Positions 39,287 through 50,098 of a DNA stretch of 64,000 nucleotides are shown here, piece by piece (within the stretch, counting starts at the first letter, position 1; every line of letters starts with the position of its first letter). The notes under the pieces are model-generated. The model saw only the letters and a program-made list of their open reading frames with translations. It was not told the origin of the DNA and did no database searches. The position numbers and the translations under genes are program-made. Origin of the DNA: Haematococcus lacustris (lineage: Eukaryota > Chlorophyta > Chlorophyceae > Chlamydomonadales > Haematococcaceae); contig JASKMD010000008.1 in the NCBI GenBank assembly GCA_030144725.1, positions 19,372,676 to 19,436,675 on the forward strand, written 5' to 3'.

Positions 39287-40581
39287 TTATTCCCTGTCCT
39301 CCTCCTCGTCCTCCTCTTCCTCCTCCTCTTCTTCCTCCTGTGCCTTGCTGCCCGCACCCTCCTCTGCCTCCTCGCCTTCCCCCTTCCCGGACTTGCCCCC
39401 ATGCAACTTTCGCTGGCGTTGTGTGTCCACATGCTCCGTGCTGGGGGGGTCCTGCCACGGATATCCATAGCAGCAGCAGCAGCAGCAGCAGGGCTGGATG
39501 GTGCGCCAAGCAAGGTCAGGCTGGTTACTCATGCTGAGCACCAGCTGCACCAGCCCACAGTGCAGCTGTTGCTCAGACACCATGCTCTGTGCCCACTGCT
39601 CAATGCGCGCAGACTGCCTCGCACTCCCCGGCCCCCGCTGCCCACACACCTCATTCGTGTCCAGCACATGCAGCTCTGACGCCGCCTTCACCACGGGGGT
39701 CGGGTTCTTCGCCCCAGACCTCTCCACATACACGGCAGGGTTGTCCGGCGTGCCGTTGCGCCTGCACCCCCAGGCACCCCCAGGCAGCAGGCTGGACGCC
39801 AGGCTACCCCCGGCACCCCAGGCCCTGCCCTGCGCCCTGCTGCTCCCTCAACCTGGAGGCAGCACCCAGGCGCCCGGGGCCAGGGCTGAAGGCGCAGGCC
39901 AGGCCTGCAGAGCTCTGGCTCTAGCCAGCGACAAGGTGGCAGCACCTGATCACCTGATGCCTCTACGCAGCTCTAGCTGTCCCACGGGCCCCTAGCCACC
40001 TCCCCTAACCCCATTCTCATTCCCTCTCATTGCCATATCCAGATTGCCCCCCCCCCCCTCTCCCCCTGCCCCTGCCGTCATCCAGCAGCCAGCCTCCCAG
40101 CCTACCACGCGATGGTCTTGCCCTTGATCTGCTTCTCCATGCGCTCCTCGCTGATCTCAGCCACACGACCCTCCACATGCGAGCTGCCCCAGTTCCAGGC
40201 CACGCGGTCCCCCACCTGCGCGCAAGCAGCCCAGACATCGGCTGCCACCAATGCAAGGGTCAGGGCGGATGCTGGGGGAGTCTGAGGTGGTGGCGGAGGG
40301 TCCATGCAGTGCCAGGCCAGGCTATGGTGGTGAGGTAGTGCAGCAGGAAGGGGCCATGCAGGCAATGAAATGCAGGCGACGCCGTCATCCACCTGCCAGC
40401 CAGGGCCCTTCCCACTATCACTGCTGGCATCAGGCCGCGGCGTCGCGAGTGTTACTCTACCGCCCGGCGCTGTCCGCGCGGTCGGCCTCCCGTTCCGCCT
40501 CGTATCACATCGACCACTAGCCAGACTGAGTCCATGGCGCATTCTGCTCCCTAAGCAACTTACATGAAGCTCGTTGGACAT
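39287..40581 (-). CDS. HVA1-type TUDOR-domain protein with acidic tail (134 aa, complete)
   Basis: Seen: four exons in perfect phase: 40564-40581 (MSNELH only), 40106-40215, 39650-39761 and 39287-39451 (stop TAA). The product begins MSNELHVGDRVAWNWGSSH, continues with EGRVAEISEE and KGKTIAWRNGTPDNPAVYV, then ERSGAKNPTPVVKAASEL, and ends in a Glu/Asp-rich tail of about 25 residues. Family knowledge: GD-x-V-x-W-N-W followed by NPA and KxASEL is the signature of the small hypervirulence-associated (HVA1) TUDOR domain found in bacteria, fungi and algae. Its cellular role is poorly known. The acidic tail is an added feature here. The first coding exon is only 18 bp, so automatic predictors could miss the start. 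Confidence 0.8.
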
Positions 40582-41149
40582 CTCGGCTATTGAGTCACAG
40601 GCCACGTGTCGCAAGTCGCAGCAGCAGAGTGGAGCGCGCGCTGAAAGCCGTCGAGAGGTACCGGCGCGCTGCTCGGAAGCAGTCGTGTTCCAATAGCAGG
40701 AGCTGACAGAAGTCATGCTTGTGCGTGTGACCGACGACCAATACCCGCAGCGGCTCCCGCCCTCGCCCTCGCGAGCCAGCCTGCACGGCCTCCTATGATT
40801 GCACAGCCCCTACCTTATTCCCACCAGCGCCACTCGTCGGTGCCTGCAGTGTGCTTGTTGCACCTGCTGGCGACCAGGGTTGCAGCCGTGGCACTTGAGG
40901 AATTGTTGCCAACAGTGTTGGCTAGCTGCACTGACAGCACCTAGCTTGGAACCTACACCGCCAAGGGGTGCCTAAGCAAAGCAGCCCTGGTAGGACATGC
41001 ACATTAGGGGTGGGTTTAGTGTGAGTGCAGTGCGCCTTCCACAGTGCGTCTAAGCGTCTCGCACCTCCTCTGTGGCCGGACCACTTGCCTGGCGTCATTG
41101 TGACTGAAGGGGTGCATTGACATTGCAGATATTGCCTGACAGAGCTGCA

Positions 41150-41338
41150 ACCCCCTCGTCCCACACTAGGGCCTCCACTTGAGTCGGACCACTAGGGATC
41201 AATAGTGGGACTACTCAAATGGTGTTAAGGGGCTGTGGAGTATACCCCATGCACATGGACATGGTGCATGAGTGCTTACCACCTACACTATTGCCCGACC
41301 CCAGAGGGCTGTAGTCTGTTGTTGGCATGACAAACATG
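41150..41338. repeat. Dispersed repeat with palindromic left part
   Basis: 41173-41216 begins TTGAGTCGGACCACTA and ends TAGTGGGACTACTCAA, imperfect inverted copies. The following 41215-41338 shares CCATGCACATGG, TGACCCC and GTGGCATGACAAACA-type blocks, in order, with 56170-56275. Confidence 0.6.
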
Positions 41339-41394
41339 CACTAGATGTAAGCTGATGACAGCTCAAATGGGGGGGCACACACTATTGTGCCCAG

Positions 41395-41397
<3 letters not shown>

Positions 41398-41452
<55 letters not shown>
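41398..41452. repeat. (CTG)18 microsatellite
   Basis: Uninterrupted CTG triplets in intergenic sequence; they produce false Ser or Ala runs on the minus strand. Confidence 0.95.
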
Positions 41453-41453
<1 letters not shown>

Positions 41454-41694
41454 GCCTTGGGTGGGCGGCCAGACAGTGCTGCAGCCTAGACCTGGCTGAC
41501 ATGCGCTGACACAAGCTGCTGGCAGCTGAGCGGAGCCCTGGCACACCCTGCTGTGCGTCAGGCTGCTGCTGCTGGGCCCTTGGTGGCCGGCCTCGCAGCC
41601 GCTTGTACAACATCGCGGGGCACTCCTGGTGGTTGGTGAGCAGAGTGTGATGTCCACTCTGTTTGCTGCTGCGCATGATTTGCACAACAAAGTC

Positions 41695-41765
41695 AGGGAA
41701 AGAAAAACTATGCCCTCGCCTTCTGGCGTGCATGCAGGGAGGAGAGGGCCCTTGCTACCCTCAAA
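41695..41765. repeat. Dispersed element junction (copy 2)
   Basis: A GAAAGAAAAA tract, then TATGCCCTCGCC, GGCGTGCATGCAGGGAGGAG and GCCCTTGCTACCCTC. This is the best-preserved of three related sites; see 24690-24925 and 59795-59895. Confidence 0.65.
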
Positions 41766-42951
41766 TCGGAGATGGGTGGGTGTGTGTGGTGTGGAGGGTT
41801 GCCAGGCTACCGGGGTGCATCTTTCCAACCACCTCTTGACGCCTTGTCCAGGGCAGAACAGAGATGCATGCTGGGCTTTACAGGTGCTTGCTGCACGTGA
41901 GGGGCTCAGTGGCAGGCTCAATGGTGTAGCATGAGCTGTGTCAGCCGCCCTTGCAGCTCCACTGGCTCAAGTCTATGTGCTTTTGGAACGGCCTAGAGGC
42001 TGCAGCTCGTGGCATCCTGATGGCAACAACACATATAGATTGCAGCTTAGTTCACATAAGGCATAAGTCTTGGTCTGCAGGACTCACAAGGGCTCAGCGG
42101 AGCTGCTGCCCAGCACATCTGCACCCTCTCACGCTGCTGCACCTCGTGCTATGTCGACCCCACTAACATTGATGCCATTTGCAGTGCGTGGCAGGAACAG
42201 TGATAGGAGTGGTGGCAGGCCTGCATGAGCGGCCCTAGCGCGGCCGACACTACCACAAGGTGAGGTGCACCTACACTAGCTTCTTCATGCAAGGCCAAGG
42301 ACTGCAGATGCACATCATCACTTACGCGATGTGTGCATGCAACGTTCAGTGAGGATAGGCGTAACTAAATTAGACTGGGCAAGCATGGTTTGGGTGTTGA
42401 GCAGGAGCGGTGGCGTCAGGTAGATTAAGGATTGAGGCAGTGCAAGAGATACACACCAGCTGCACAAGGGCCAAGCGATGCGGATGACGTCCTCCGTCTG
42501 AGCCCACACTACTCCTGACAGTAGCGTCCACGCTACCAGTGAAGGAGCCATGACATGGCGATGCATGCACCGCAAAGGTTTGAAGCCCTTAACCCAATGC
42601 TGCATTGCAGAGCTCAGCTCAGAGCACCAGGATCTAGGCATCTAGGCATGGACATGCAGAGGTTTATGCTCGAGTTGTGCGATGAGTTGAGTAGTATGAG
42701 CTGTCCCATACATGCCTACTTTGCTAGCCTGCAGGGCTAAGCTGGTAGTTGTCAAATCCAAACAGCCCGGATCGGGGTGACGGAAAATAAAGTAAAAGTC
42801 ACAATCGTAAAGGTAACAAGCCATGCTAGAGCAAGTGTTGCTGCGAAGTGGGTGCAAACAACATTAAGTACCCTTCTCGGGAAACAGCTAGCAGAAGGAG
42901 GGGTCTGCCACAGTTTCGTGGCGCCATCCTTCGCACGCTGCAGCACCCAGC

Positions 42952-45809
42952 ATGACGAACCCATTTCCCTACAGCAACAGCAGCACGTTTAACCTTGAAT
43001 CGGTTCTGCGGCAAAATGTGCTGAGTTCGGACTATTACAACAAGACCTGCCTGGAGTTCCATACGTGCGTGGTGTTGTCAGCCAATGTTCAGCGACCGTG
43101 CATAGACCTGGTTACATCTGAGAATGCAGGTCTGACGAGGTGGTCGATGAAATCTACCAAAATGTCCAACACGTGGAGCCCTGGATGAGTGGCAATGCAC
43201 GAGGCCCCTCCACGGCATTCTGCCTGCTGTACAGGCTGTTCAGCTTGGGTCTTAGTGTTGGGGAGGTCAGGCAGCTGGTTGACCACAAAGACTCACCATA
43301 CATCCGAGCGGTGAGACAGGCAGGCTGCCTTCTGCATCAATGCATGCATGTATGAGCACTCAATGTAGCGACTGCTCTGCAGGTTGGGTTCCTTTTCTTA
43401 CGCTATGTGTGTGACTCCAAGCTAATCTGGAAATGGTGTGAGAATTACGCAGATGACCAGGAGGTGGGAGGGTTTGTGCGCCTGGTTAATGCTGGCTGTG
43501 TGCTTGTTACAAGAACAACAGAGCACTGCTTGCAGGAGTTCGCACCCAGCCCTGACGGAAGGAAGATCACGATGGGAGATTTTGTGCGTGACATATTGCT
43601 GGAGCAGGTAAGAAAGAGGAACGCAACGGTGCGACCTACCGGCAGCCGCAGCCTCACGTGCCGGCGGTGTTCTTGCACAGACCCAGCCCCTCCTGCCAGG
43701 GCCCTGCGCCACGCGCCCTGCCTGGCCCCGGGTGCACCTGGAGCTGCTGCCACAGCCAGCAGCAGGAGGTGCGGTTGCGGCGCCCAGGCGTTGGCCTGGC
43801 TGCCCTGGTGCTGTGCAGTGCGCAGGCAGTGCCTGCTGTCCCTCCTGCGCCTGCCGTAGGCTCTGCCTGCTGCCCTGCTGCTCCTCCGCCCTGCTGGCTG
43901 CAGACAGCTGAGCAGGGGAGGTCACAGGGCTGGCCTCGTGTCCAGCGGCGGCTGTGCTGCTTTTGCAGGTTGATGCATGCAAGCATTGCTCCAAGCAGGC
44001 ACTCCAGCCTGTCATGTGCCATGCCCCCAATGTGTCATGCCATCTCCCTACACCATGAGCTCATCCAGCAGATCTGCCCCATGGCCAGAGCATGTGACAT
44101 TCCATCAGGCTACTGCTGCTGCTGCCATGATACCTACTTGGCAGGCTAGCGCTATCAGGCCGGGCAACTCCAGCCACACTGTGGTGTCCTGCTGCCTGCG
44201 CCCCAGCCCAGCAGCAGGGGTCGTGCCCTGCTGCTGCCCTGCGCCGCTGCCCTTAGCTGCCCCTGGCCCCTGGCTGCAGTACTACTTTGAGACCATCTTC
44301 CCACGCATCCCCAAGACAGTCATGGACGCCATTGTGGAGGAGCTGAAGAGCAGGCAGCTGCCGCACGTGCCCAAGGTCCGTGGCGCCCTGGCTCCTGGGG
44401 TCAAGTCAGGTCTGGTGCCTGCCCTGCCCTGCCACACCTGCCCCTCTCCCACCTCTAGCAGGGTGCAGCACCCAGCAGCAGCTGTCCCAGGCGCTCTTCC
44501 AGCCCCAGCGTTGCCCTGTCGCACAGCCCGCTGTGCAGCTGCTAGTGGACAGGAGCGGCTGGGTGGAGGGGTGCAGAGGGGTGGCAGACTTGCGGCCAGG
44601 AGGATCGTCATACGAGCTGGTTGTGTGGCTGTGTGGTGTGCAGGGCAATGCGGGCACAGGTGGCGGGGACCGGCGGGGCGTGGACGACGGCAACCGGCGC
44701 CCCGCCTCAGTGAAGGCCTCGCTGTCAGTGGCCATGGGTCAGAGGGCCCCCAACCGCTCAGGCGCCAAGGAAGACCGCAACGCCTCAGCGCTCAACACTG
44801 GCAGCAGGGGAGGTGGCACTGGCAGCAACGGAGCTGGCAGGGCAGACACGCGTGGAGGAGGGGACAGGCCGCCACAATCCAGGTAGAGGCCGGCAGCAGC
44901 TGCACGCCAATGTCAAGAGAGTGGTCATTGGGCGCTCTCATGCCTGATAGCCACAGCCTCCCCTGCACCCTCTGGCCGCCACCCTGCCTTGCACCACCTG
45001 TGGCTTGCTGCCCTCTGGCCTGCAGGTCATACGACACTGACAGGGCCCGGGACCGCTCCCCTGCAGGCTACCGAGGGGGCCGCAGCACCTCTGGGCGTGA
45101 CAGCTACCAGGAACGCAGCAGCTACCATGAGCGGGGCAGTGGGCGTGAGGCGGAGCGGCGGGATGTCAGCGGGTCAGGGCAGCGAGGGGAGCGCGACAAT
45201 GACAGGGAGCGGGCACGCTGGCCTGCAGACAGAGACTGCGACAGCGGCAGGGAGCGGGAGCGGGGCCGGGGCGAGCGGGGTGGTGCCGACAGGGAACGTG
45301 ACAGGGAGCGGGGATATGATCGCGGGTCGGGACGGGAGCGAGAGCGAGGCCGGGGCGACAGCAGGGACAGGGAGCGCAGCCGCCGCTCACGCTCCAGGTG
45401 AGGTGCTGCGCCTGCCTGATGGCAGCAGTTGGCGAGGGAGTGAGGGAGGGGGTGAGGGGGGCTGGCAGCTGTAGGTTAGGTTGCGGTGCCACACTGACAG
45501 GGTGATGTGGCGGGGTGATGCTGGCGCAGGTCGCCTGCCCCTGGAGCCAGCAAGGGACGTGACGCGCGTGATGTGAGTCAGCATCAGCTGCAGCCTGCAC
45601 TGCCCGCATCCCTGCTCCTGCCTTGCGCATGGTGTTTTGCCTGCACATGGCCCCTCAGGTGGCCCTGCCATGTGGTGAGTGCAAGCTGTGTATGCGGTGG
45701 GTGCAGCATGCAGCCGTGCTACCTGCCGCTGCCCTGTGTGCAGGTGTTTAAGGAGTCGGCACGTAATGTAGTGAACAGCAGCACGGCAGCCGCCCTGTCA
45801 CGCTACTGA
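42952..45809 (+). CDS. PRPF38B: PRP38B-type pre-mRNA splicing factor, complete, nine exons
   Basis: Seen: exons 42952-43064, 43130-43310, 43383-43463, 43536-43607, 44280-44375, 44644-44882, 45026-45397, 45530-45572 and 45744-45809, all phase-compatible, giving 420 residues. Residues 1-181 form the PRP38 domain: NPFPYSNSSTFNLESVLRQN, VDEIYQNVQHVEPWMSGNAR, GPSTAFCLLYRLFSL, LVDHKDSPYIRA, GFLFLRYVCDSK, ITMGDFVRDILLEQYYFETI and FPRIPK. Next comes a segment with RPASVKASLSVAMGQRAP, typical of the PRP38B branch. The tail is rich in RD, RE and RS dipeptides. Family knowledge: PRP38 proteins join the U4/U6.U5 tri-snRNP and are needed for activation of the spliceosome; B-type proteins carry RS-like tails. 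The product should be nuclear. Intron 4 (43608-44279) is the longest, and its long open frames are not coding. The last two small exons are inferred from phase alone. Confidence 0.92.
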
Positions 45810-47251
45810 CAGGCAGGGGCAGCCCTGACGCCTCCTGCCGTGTTGCCCCACACCATACAGGGTGGTGGCAGCCTGGTGGGGCAGCAGGCTGGCAGTGGCA
45901 GATGCTGCTGCAAAGCAAGCGCTTCCTGACATCATCCAGGACGTGTGTGGCCTGCTGCACTGGTGCACTGCATGACGTGCTGGGCTGGGTGCGGCGACCT
46001 GTCTGGCGATGTTGCTCTTGGTGCCTTTATTGTTGCCTTTGGCCTTACTGCAACATTGGGCAAACGTGGCTGCTTTGCGTTGTGGGGCAGGGCGGCACAG
46101 GTGCGTGACATTCGGCTTATTTGAGTCACTGCACTGGGCATTGGTCAACCATCAGTGCTGGTTTGTCACTGGGTGTGTGTTGTCAGGCAGCAAGCACTGT
46201 AGGCCAGAGGGAGGACTGAAGAATGCTCATTGCTAGCCTTCTTGGCCGCCCTCCCGCTCCCCCTCACAGAGGTCTGGGACTGATGCAACGCTCTCTGTAG
46301 CTGGGTGCGCAAGCAAGGGTCCTGAAGGATCTAATTCAGGCAGCTGCCCGAGAGAGCTACAAAACTGCCAGCTAGCTTTGTCGAGCAACATACCATACCA
46401 GGTTGGCGGCTTCAACGCGTTCACCAACCACAGGAACCCAAACAGAGTGTCAGCAACCGGGAACAACGGTGATGTGTCGTTGGTCGCCGGATGCGCACAC
46501 CTCCTTTCACACACGCTTGTTGGAGGTTATTGGCCGCGGCCTTGCGTTTGGGAAATTGTAGTTTGGAGCTACAAGGGCGGCTTTAGCTACAAGCACACAC
46601 ACAAGAATGGCTGAACTGAAGTGTGTAGCACACTAGCAGAAAATTACATTTATAAGTGGCTATGCCGCCGACCATTGCCGCCGACATTTGTAAGTGGCCA
46701 TGCTGACCATTGCCGTACGTTGGCAGTCCATTGGCAGCTCATGCACAGTCCCAATCCATGTGTGTGCAGGTGGGTATAGTTTCTGCCATGTTCCTGTGTC
46801 ACCAGGCATGTATGAGCTGGACTGCCCAACTTGGGTGCCTGAGGTCAGCCTGTAGCTTCTCAGGGCAAGCCAGTAGCAGCACAGCCCCAGCAGTAGATCT
46901 CCACGCTGAAGTGCGCATCAGGCACACTAGCAATAGCCTTTACAATGATGAGCTCGCTGTGAAGTTATGAGCAGGTGTGAGTCGGTTTGGGCTGAATCAT
47001 CGCGGGGTGTCGGCTGAGAGTTGTGCCCGTTCGAACCATTCGGGCTGTAGGAGGTCCCGGGCGCACCAGCGCGACGGGTTACCCGTGCAAGCGCGGCCCT
47101 TCTAGACACCTTGGTGGGTACCTAGTTTAGTGCGCTTTGGTCGCCCTGCTACCCTTTGGCCGCGACCTCGCGTTGAAACTGTTTATCTCTTAGCTCTCGT
47201 GTTGATTTTCGGCATCATGTGCCCAGGTCCCACCGCACACCACTAGCCCCT
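45810..47251. other. PRP38B 3' region and intergenic sequence
   Basis: After the PRP38B stop there is about 400 bp of probable 3' UTR. 46230-46620 has overlapping frames on both strands (for example FLWLVNALKPPTWYG on the minus strand), neither with a recognised domain. 46960-47251 leads into the transposase-like frame. Confidence 0.4.
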
Positions 47252-47758
47252 ATGGCTAAACCGACCACTGGTGCTTCTCGGCAGTCCAGCTTGGCTGTAG
47301 ACAGCGCAGGCGAGAGGGCCAGAAGGCTCGTGGCAGCTGCTGATGCTTACTTGAAGGTCAAGAGGGGCCAGCCACAGCCTTCCATGGCAGCTGTGGCCCG
47401 AGAACATGGCGTTCCATATGCCACCTTCTACAGAGTCATTCAGCGGGGTGGGGTGATTGCAAAACGTGGGCGCCCACCAGTTTTGTCAGCTGTGGAAGAG
47501 GAGCAGCTGCGGGACTTAGTAGTGAGGGGCCAGCAGCGGAATGTGGGGGTCACCAAGGCAGCATTGCTTGCAGCCGTGAGGACAAGGCTGCGAGTCTCGA
47601 GACGCAAGGGCAAAGCGGACCCCTTCAAGGGGAAGGCTCAGGCGACCCCAACTTTCAAAAAATGGCTGGAAATGAACGGAAACCGACCCCTGGTAATCAA
47701 AACGACGCCGCGTCTCAGCCACGTGGTTTCTATTTATGATTCGCACATCCCTGGATAG
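47252..47758 (+). pseudogene. Pogo/CENP-B-like transposase N-terminal fragment
   Basis: Seen: an open frame from ATG 47252 (MAKPTTGASRQSS) to TAG 47756-47758. A helix-turn-helix of the Psq/pogo kind is visible: SMAAVAREHGVPYATFYRVI, then GRPPVLSAVEEEQLRDLV and NVGVTKAALLAAVRTRL, followed by TPTFKKWLEMNGNRPLVIK. Family knowledge: pogo/Tigger transposases and CENP-B have two such HTH units before a DDE catalytic domain. No DDE part follows, and a diverged second copy of the FKKWLEMNG segment lies about 320 bp downstream. Inference: debris of a Tc1/mariner-superfamily pogo-like element, or a domesticated DNA-binding protein. The start at 47252 is chosen because it is the first ATG in frame. Confidence 0.5.
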
Positions 47759-48045
47759 AGGACTCTGTCAGCTATGCGGTGCAGCTTGTAACATTAAATA
47801 CCGTGCAGTGTGCTGGGTGCTATGGCGGCTCAAATCTTGACATTCAAATTCATGCCAGTTTTGCTCATGCGGGCCTCGCCGCGACCGACCGCCGCGACCG
47901 ACGTGGCCCAGTAGCATCTGCAAACAGTCCGGGACAGTCGCCGCAGTCAAAACAAGCCCAGCCCTCGGGGCCCCTTCAAAAAATGGCTGGAAATGAACGG
48001 AAACCGACCCCTGGTAATCAAAACAAGCCAGCACCTCAGTCATCA
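47653..48045. repeat. 50-bp direct repeat pair in transposase debris
   Basis: An identical stretch of about 50 bp, starting TTCAAAAAATGGCTGGAAAT, occurs at 47655-47704 and again at 47976-48025. The similarity fades over the next 20 bp (CTCAG conserved in both). The two copies are separated by unrelated sequence. Confidence 0.9.
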
Positions 48046-48189
48046 GCATCTCATTCTCGGCCTGCACCTCCTGGGCAATGTCGTTAGCCCTCCTTGCTAT
48101 AGCTTTGAGGCCGTTAGGGCAGTGCAGATAACCAGCTCTTGGTGAGTTTACCAGGGCTTGGAGCTGACCACGCCGCAGGCTGCGCCCCA

Positions 48190-48560
48190 TGGGGGTGGGC
48201 AGGGGTTGCTAGGGATGAGAAGGGAGGGAAGGAGGGAGGGAGGGGGGGAGGGGGGTGGGAGGGCGGGGCTGGGGTTGGGAGGGGGTGGGGGTGGGGGGGG
48301 GGGGCGGGGCTGGGAGGGGGTGGTGGGGGGGGGGGGAGGGAGGGGCCGGGGTTGGGAGGGGTTAGGGGGAATGGGAGGGCAGTGATGGGGCTGGGAGGGG
48401 GTTGGGGGGGTTGGGGGAGGGCGGGGCTGGGGTTGGGAGGGGTTGGGTGGGGGGTTGGGGGGGGAAGGCGGGGCTGGGGTTGGGAGGGGGTAGGAGGAGG
48501 TAGGAAGGCTATGCTGGGCTGGGGAGGGGGTGGGGGTGCAAGGGCGTGCAAGGGGTGCAA
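48190..48560. repeat. G-rich degenerate satellite
   Basis: About 370 bp of GGGGTTGGGAGGG-like units on the plus strand with almost no C or A. Open frames of Pro- or Gly-rich residues across it are artefacts. It is strongly G-quadruplex-prone. Confidence 0.85.
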
Positions 48561-48740
48561 GGGGGCACGGTCCGGGCGGTCGGAGTGGGCTAGTCATTCC
48601 TGCAGGCAAAGTTGGGTCACGCCAATGTCATTTGGAGCAGTCCTGATCATCTAATTGCCATGCTTTCTTCTCCAGCAGCTGTGACGTTGAGTAAGGAACA
48701 GAGTTACTAATCGAAAGTCTGGAGAGTCACAGTGGTCAGC

Positions 48741-49031
48741 TCACAACATGCCATTTTGTGGATGGGGGTCTCCATTCCTGAGAGAGAGACGCACGTTTCC
48801 CGCGTATGCAACAATGTCGATTAGTAACTTGCCCAACGATGGCCCTCCAACACCGCCTGCACCAATAAGAGGCTCGCGGAGCGAGCCTGGCGGGTTGAAA
48901 TGTGATTGTACTTCCGGCTCAATAGCAGGCGCTGTTCGCTCATTGGTGCCGCTACTCACCACTAGAACAACCGATAGTGAGCAGCTGAGGTGTGTCCGCG
49001 CTCGCTTGCGCCGGCATGGGCTCTGATGCAA
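48741..49031 (-). other. Short conserved-looking open stretch, identity unknown
   Basis: Both strands are open for about 95 codons without low complexity. The minus frame contains EVQSHFNPPGSLREPLIGA and LSLRNGDPHPQNG; the plus frame has MPFCGWGSPFLRERRTF. I recognise neither as a named family and cannot tell which strand, if either, is coding. It may be part of a repeat. Confidence 0.25.
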
Positions 49032-50098
49032 GGATTAACTCGCCGCTTGCCAGTAGAAGCGGAGTAATTCGCAGGTGCCAATGCAACAAACGCTACCGAA
49101 ATCGGTGCACGATGTAGCGAGTACTTGCATGAAGATTACCAACCCCATGTTGGGACATCCTGAGGAAGGCCCCTGGCAAGAAATGGCGCCAGGGGTTCAT
49201 GCGGCGGCAGGGCCTGTCACTGCGCAAGACCACTCCTAGAAGGGCACAGTGAAGGGTTGATGTAAAGGGTTGCACACTGCTTCAACATAGTTGTCATAGC
49301 ATGCAGCATAGCATAACAGTCAACATAACAGTCGACATAGTTGTAAGTTGTAAGCTGCCAGTTGCAAGTAGTTGTAAGCTGCTAGTTGTGTGATGTACCT
49401 AGTGGCTTGTAGCAAGTTGTAGCAAGTTGTAGCAAGTTGTAGCTGTAGCAAGTTGTACTTGTAGCATGTAGTACTTGTAGCAAGTTGTAGCAAGTAGCTT
49501 TCAGTTGTAAGTTGTAAGCTGCTAGTCGTAAGTAGCTGTGAGTTGCAAGTTACAAAGCAGCCAACATAGCAGCTAGGTTTTGAAGAATCGCACACAGCTA
49601 TGTACTTGGCTTACACAGTTACACAAGAATGGAGTAGCAATGGGCCCTGAAGTTTGACTACCCACATAAGGCACGTACAGTACGGTACAGGTCAACTCTG
49701 CCCTAGGCATAGCGACACACTGGCATGTTCTCCCATGAAAGAAGCAAGTGTTCGGTCTGCTAGGTGATGGATCTGCGCCAAAGGTCTTCGGCATCACGGT
49801 TTTTGTATGGAAAATGCGTGGTGCAGCGACTACTAGTCGCCGGGGGTAGCCAAACAAGCCACATGGGCAAACGAAGCCCATTCTGCATTAGCCAGCGCCC
49901 TGGGCGGCCATCCGGTACTCGCACCTACGGCAACACACCCACACACACTCGTTAGGGGACATCTTGACTCGGCTTGGTAGGGTCGCAATGTCGCGGCACA
50001 TCAGGGGCACCAGTCAGCGCTGGACCGGACTAGGCGGAGCAGGCGCAGGCATGGTCAACGAGGTGTATTGGTGGCGAGCAGGCAGCATGCGGTCAGGG
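49032..50098. other. Intergenic, with a degenerate TTGTAGCAAG tandem tract
   Basis: 49320-49560 is made of degenerate 10-11-bp units such as AGTTGTAGCA and AGTTGTAAGC, notably less GC-rich than the surroundings. The rest has no supported gene. Minus-strand TGTAA boxes at about 49550-49620 could serve as poly(A) signals for the gene at 50099-51678. Confidence 0.5.

Larger units (their letters stand above)
40582..42951. other. Intergenic region with dispersed repeats
   Basis: No gene is supported over about 2.3 kb. It contains a palindromic mini-element (41150-41216), a longer dispersed repeat (41215-41338), an 18-copy CTG run (41398-41452) and an element junction (41695-41765). The longer frames on both strands at 41341-41934 cross these repeats and have no family match that I recognise. 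Confidence 0.5.

Noticed and set aside
40102..40716. A 204-codon minus frame over the TUDOR domain as the real gene start
   Set aside because: MSNELH with a GTAAGT donor at 40563 gives a family-like start; the upstream part of the frame is intron.
41341..41934. Overlapping plus and minus frames as a gene
   Set aside because: They span a (CTG)n run and a dispersed repeat junction and show no domain or splice coherence.
43608..44279. Open frames inside PRP38B intron 4 as extra exons
   Set aside because: The PRP38 domain is continuous when exon 4 (ends DILLEQ) joins exon 5 (starts YYFETIFPRIP), as in known family members.
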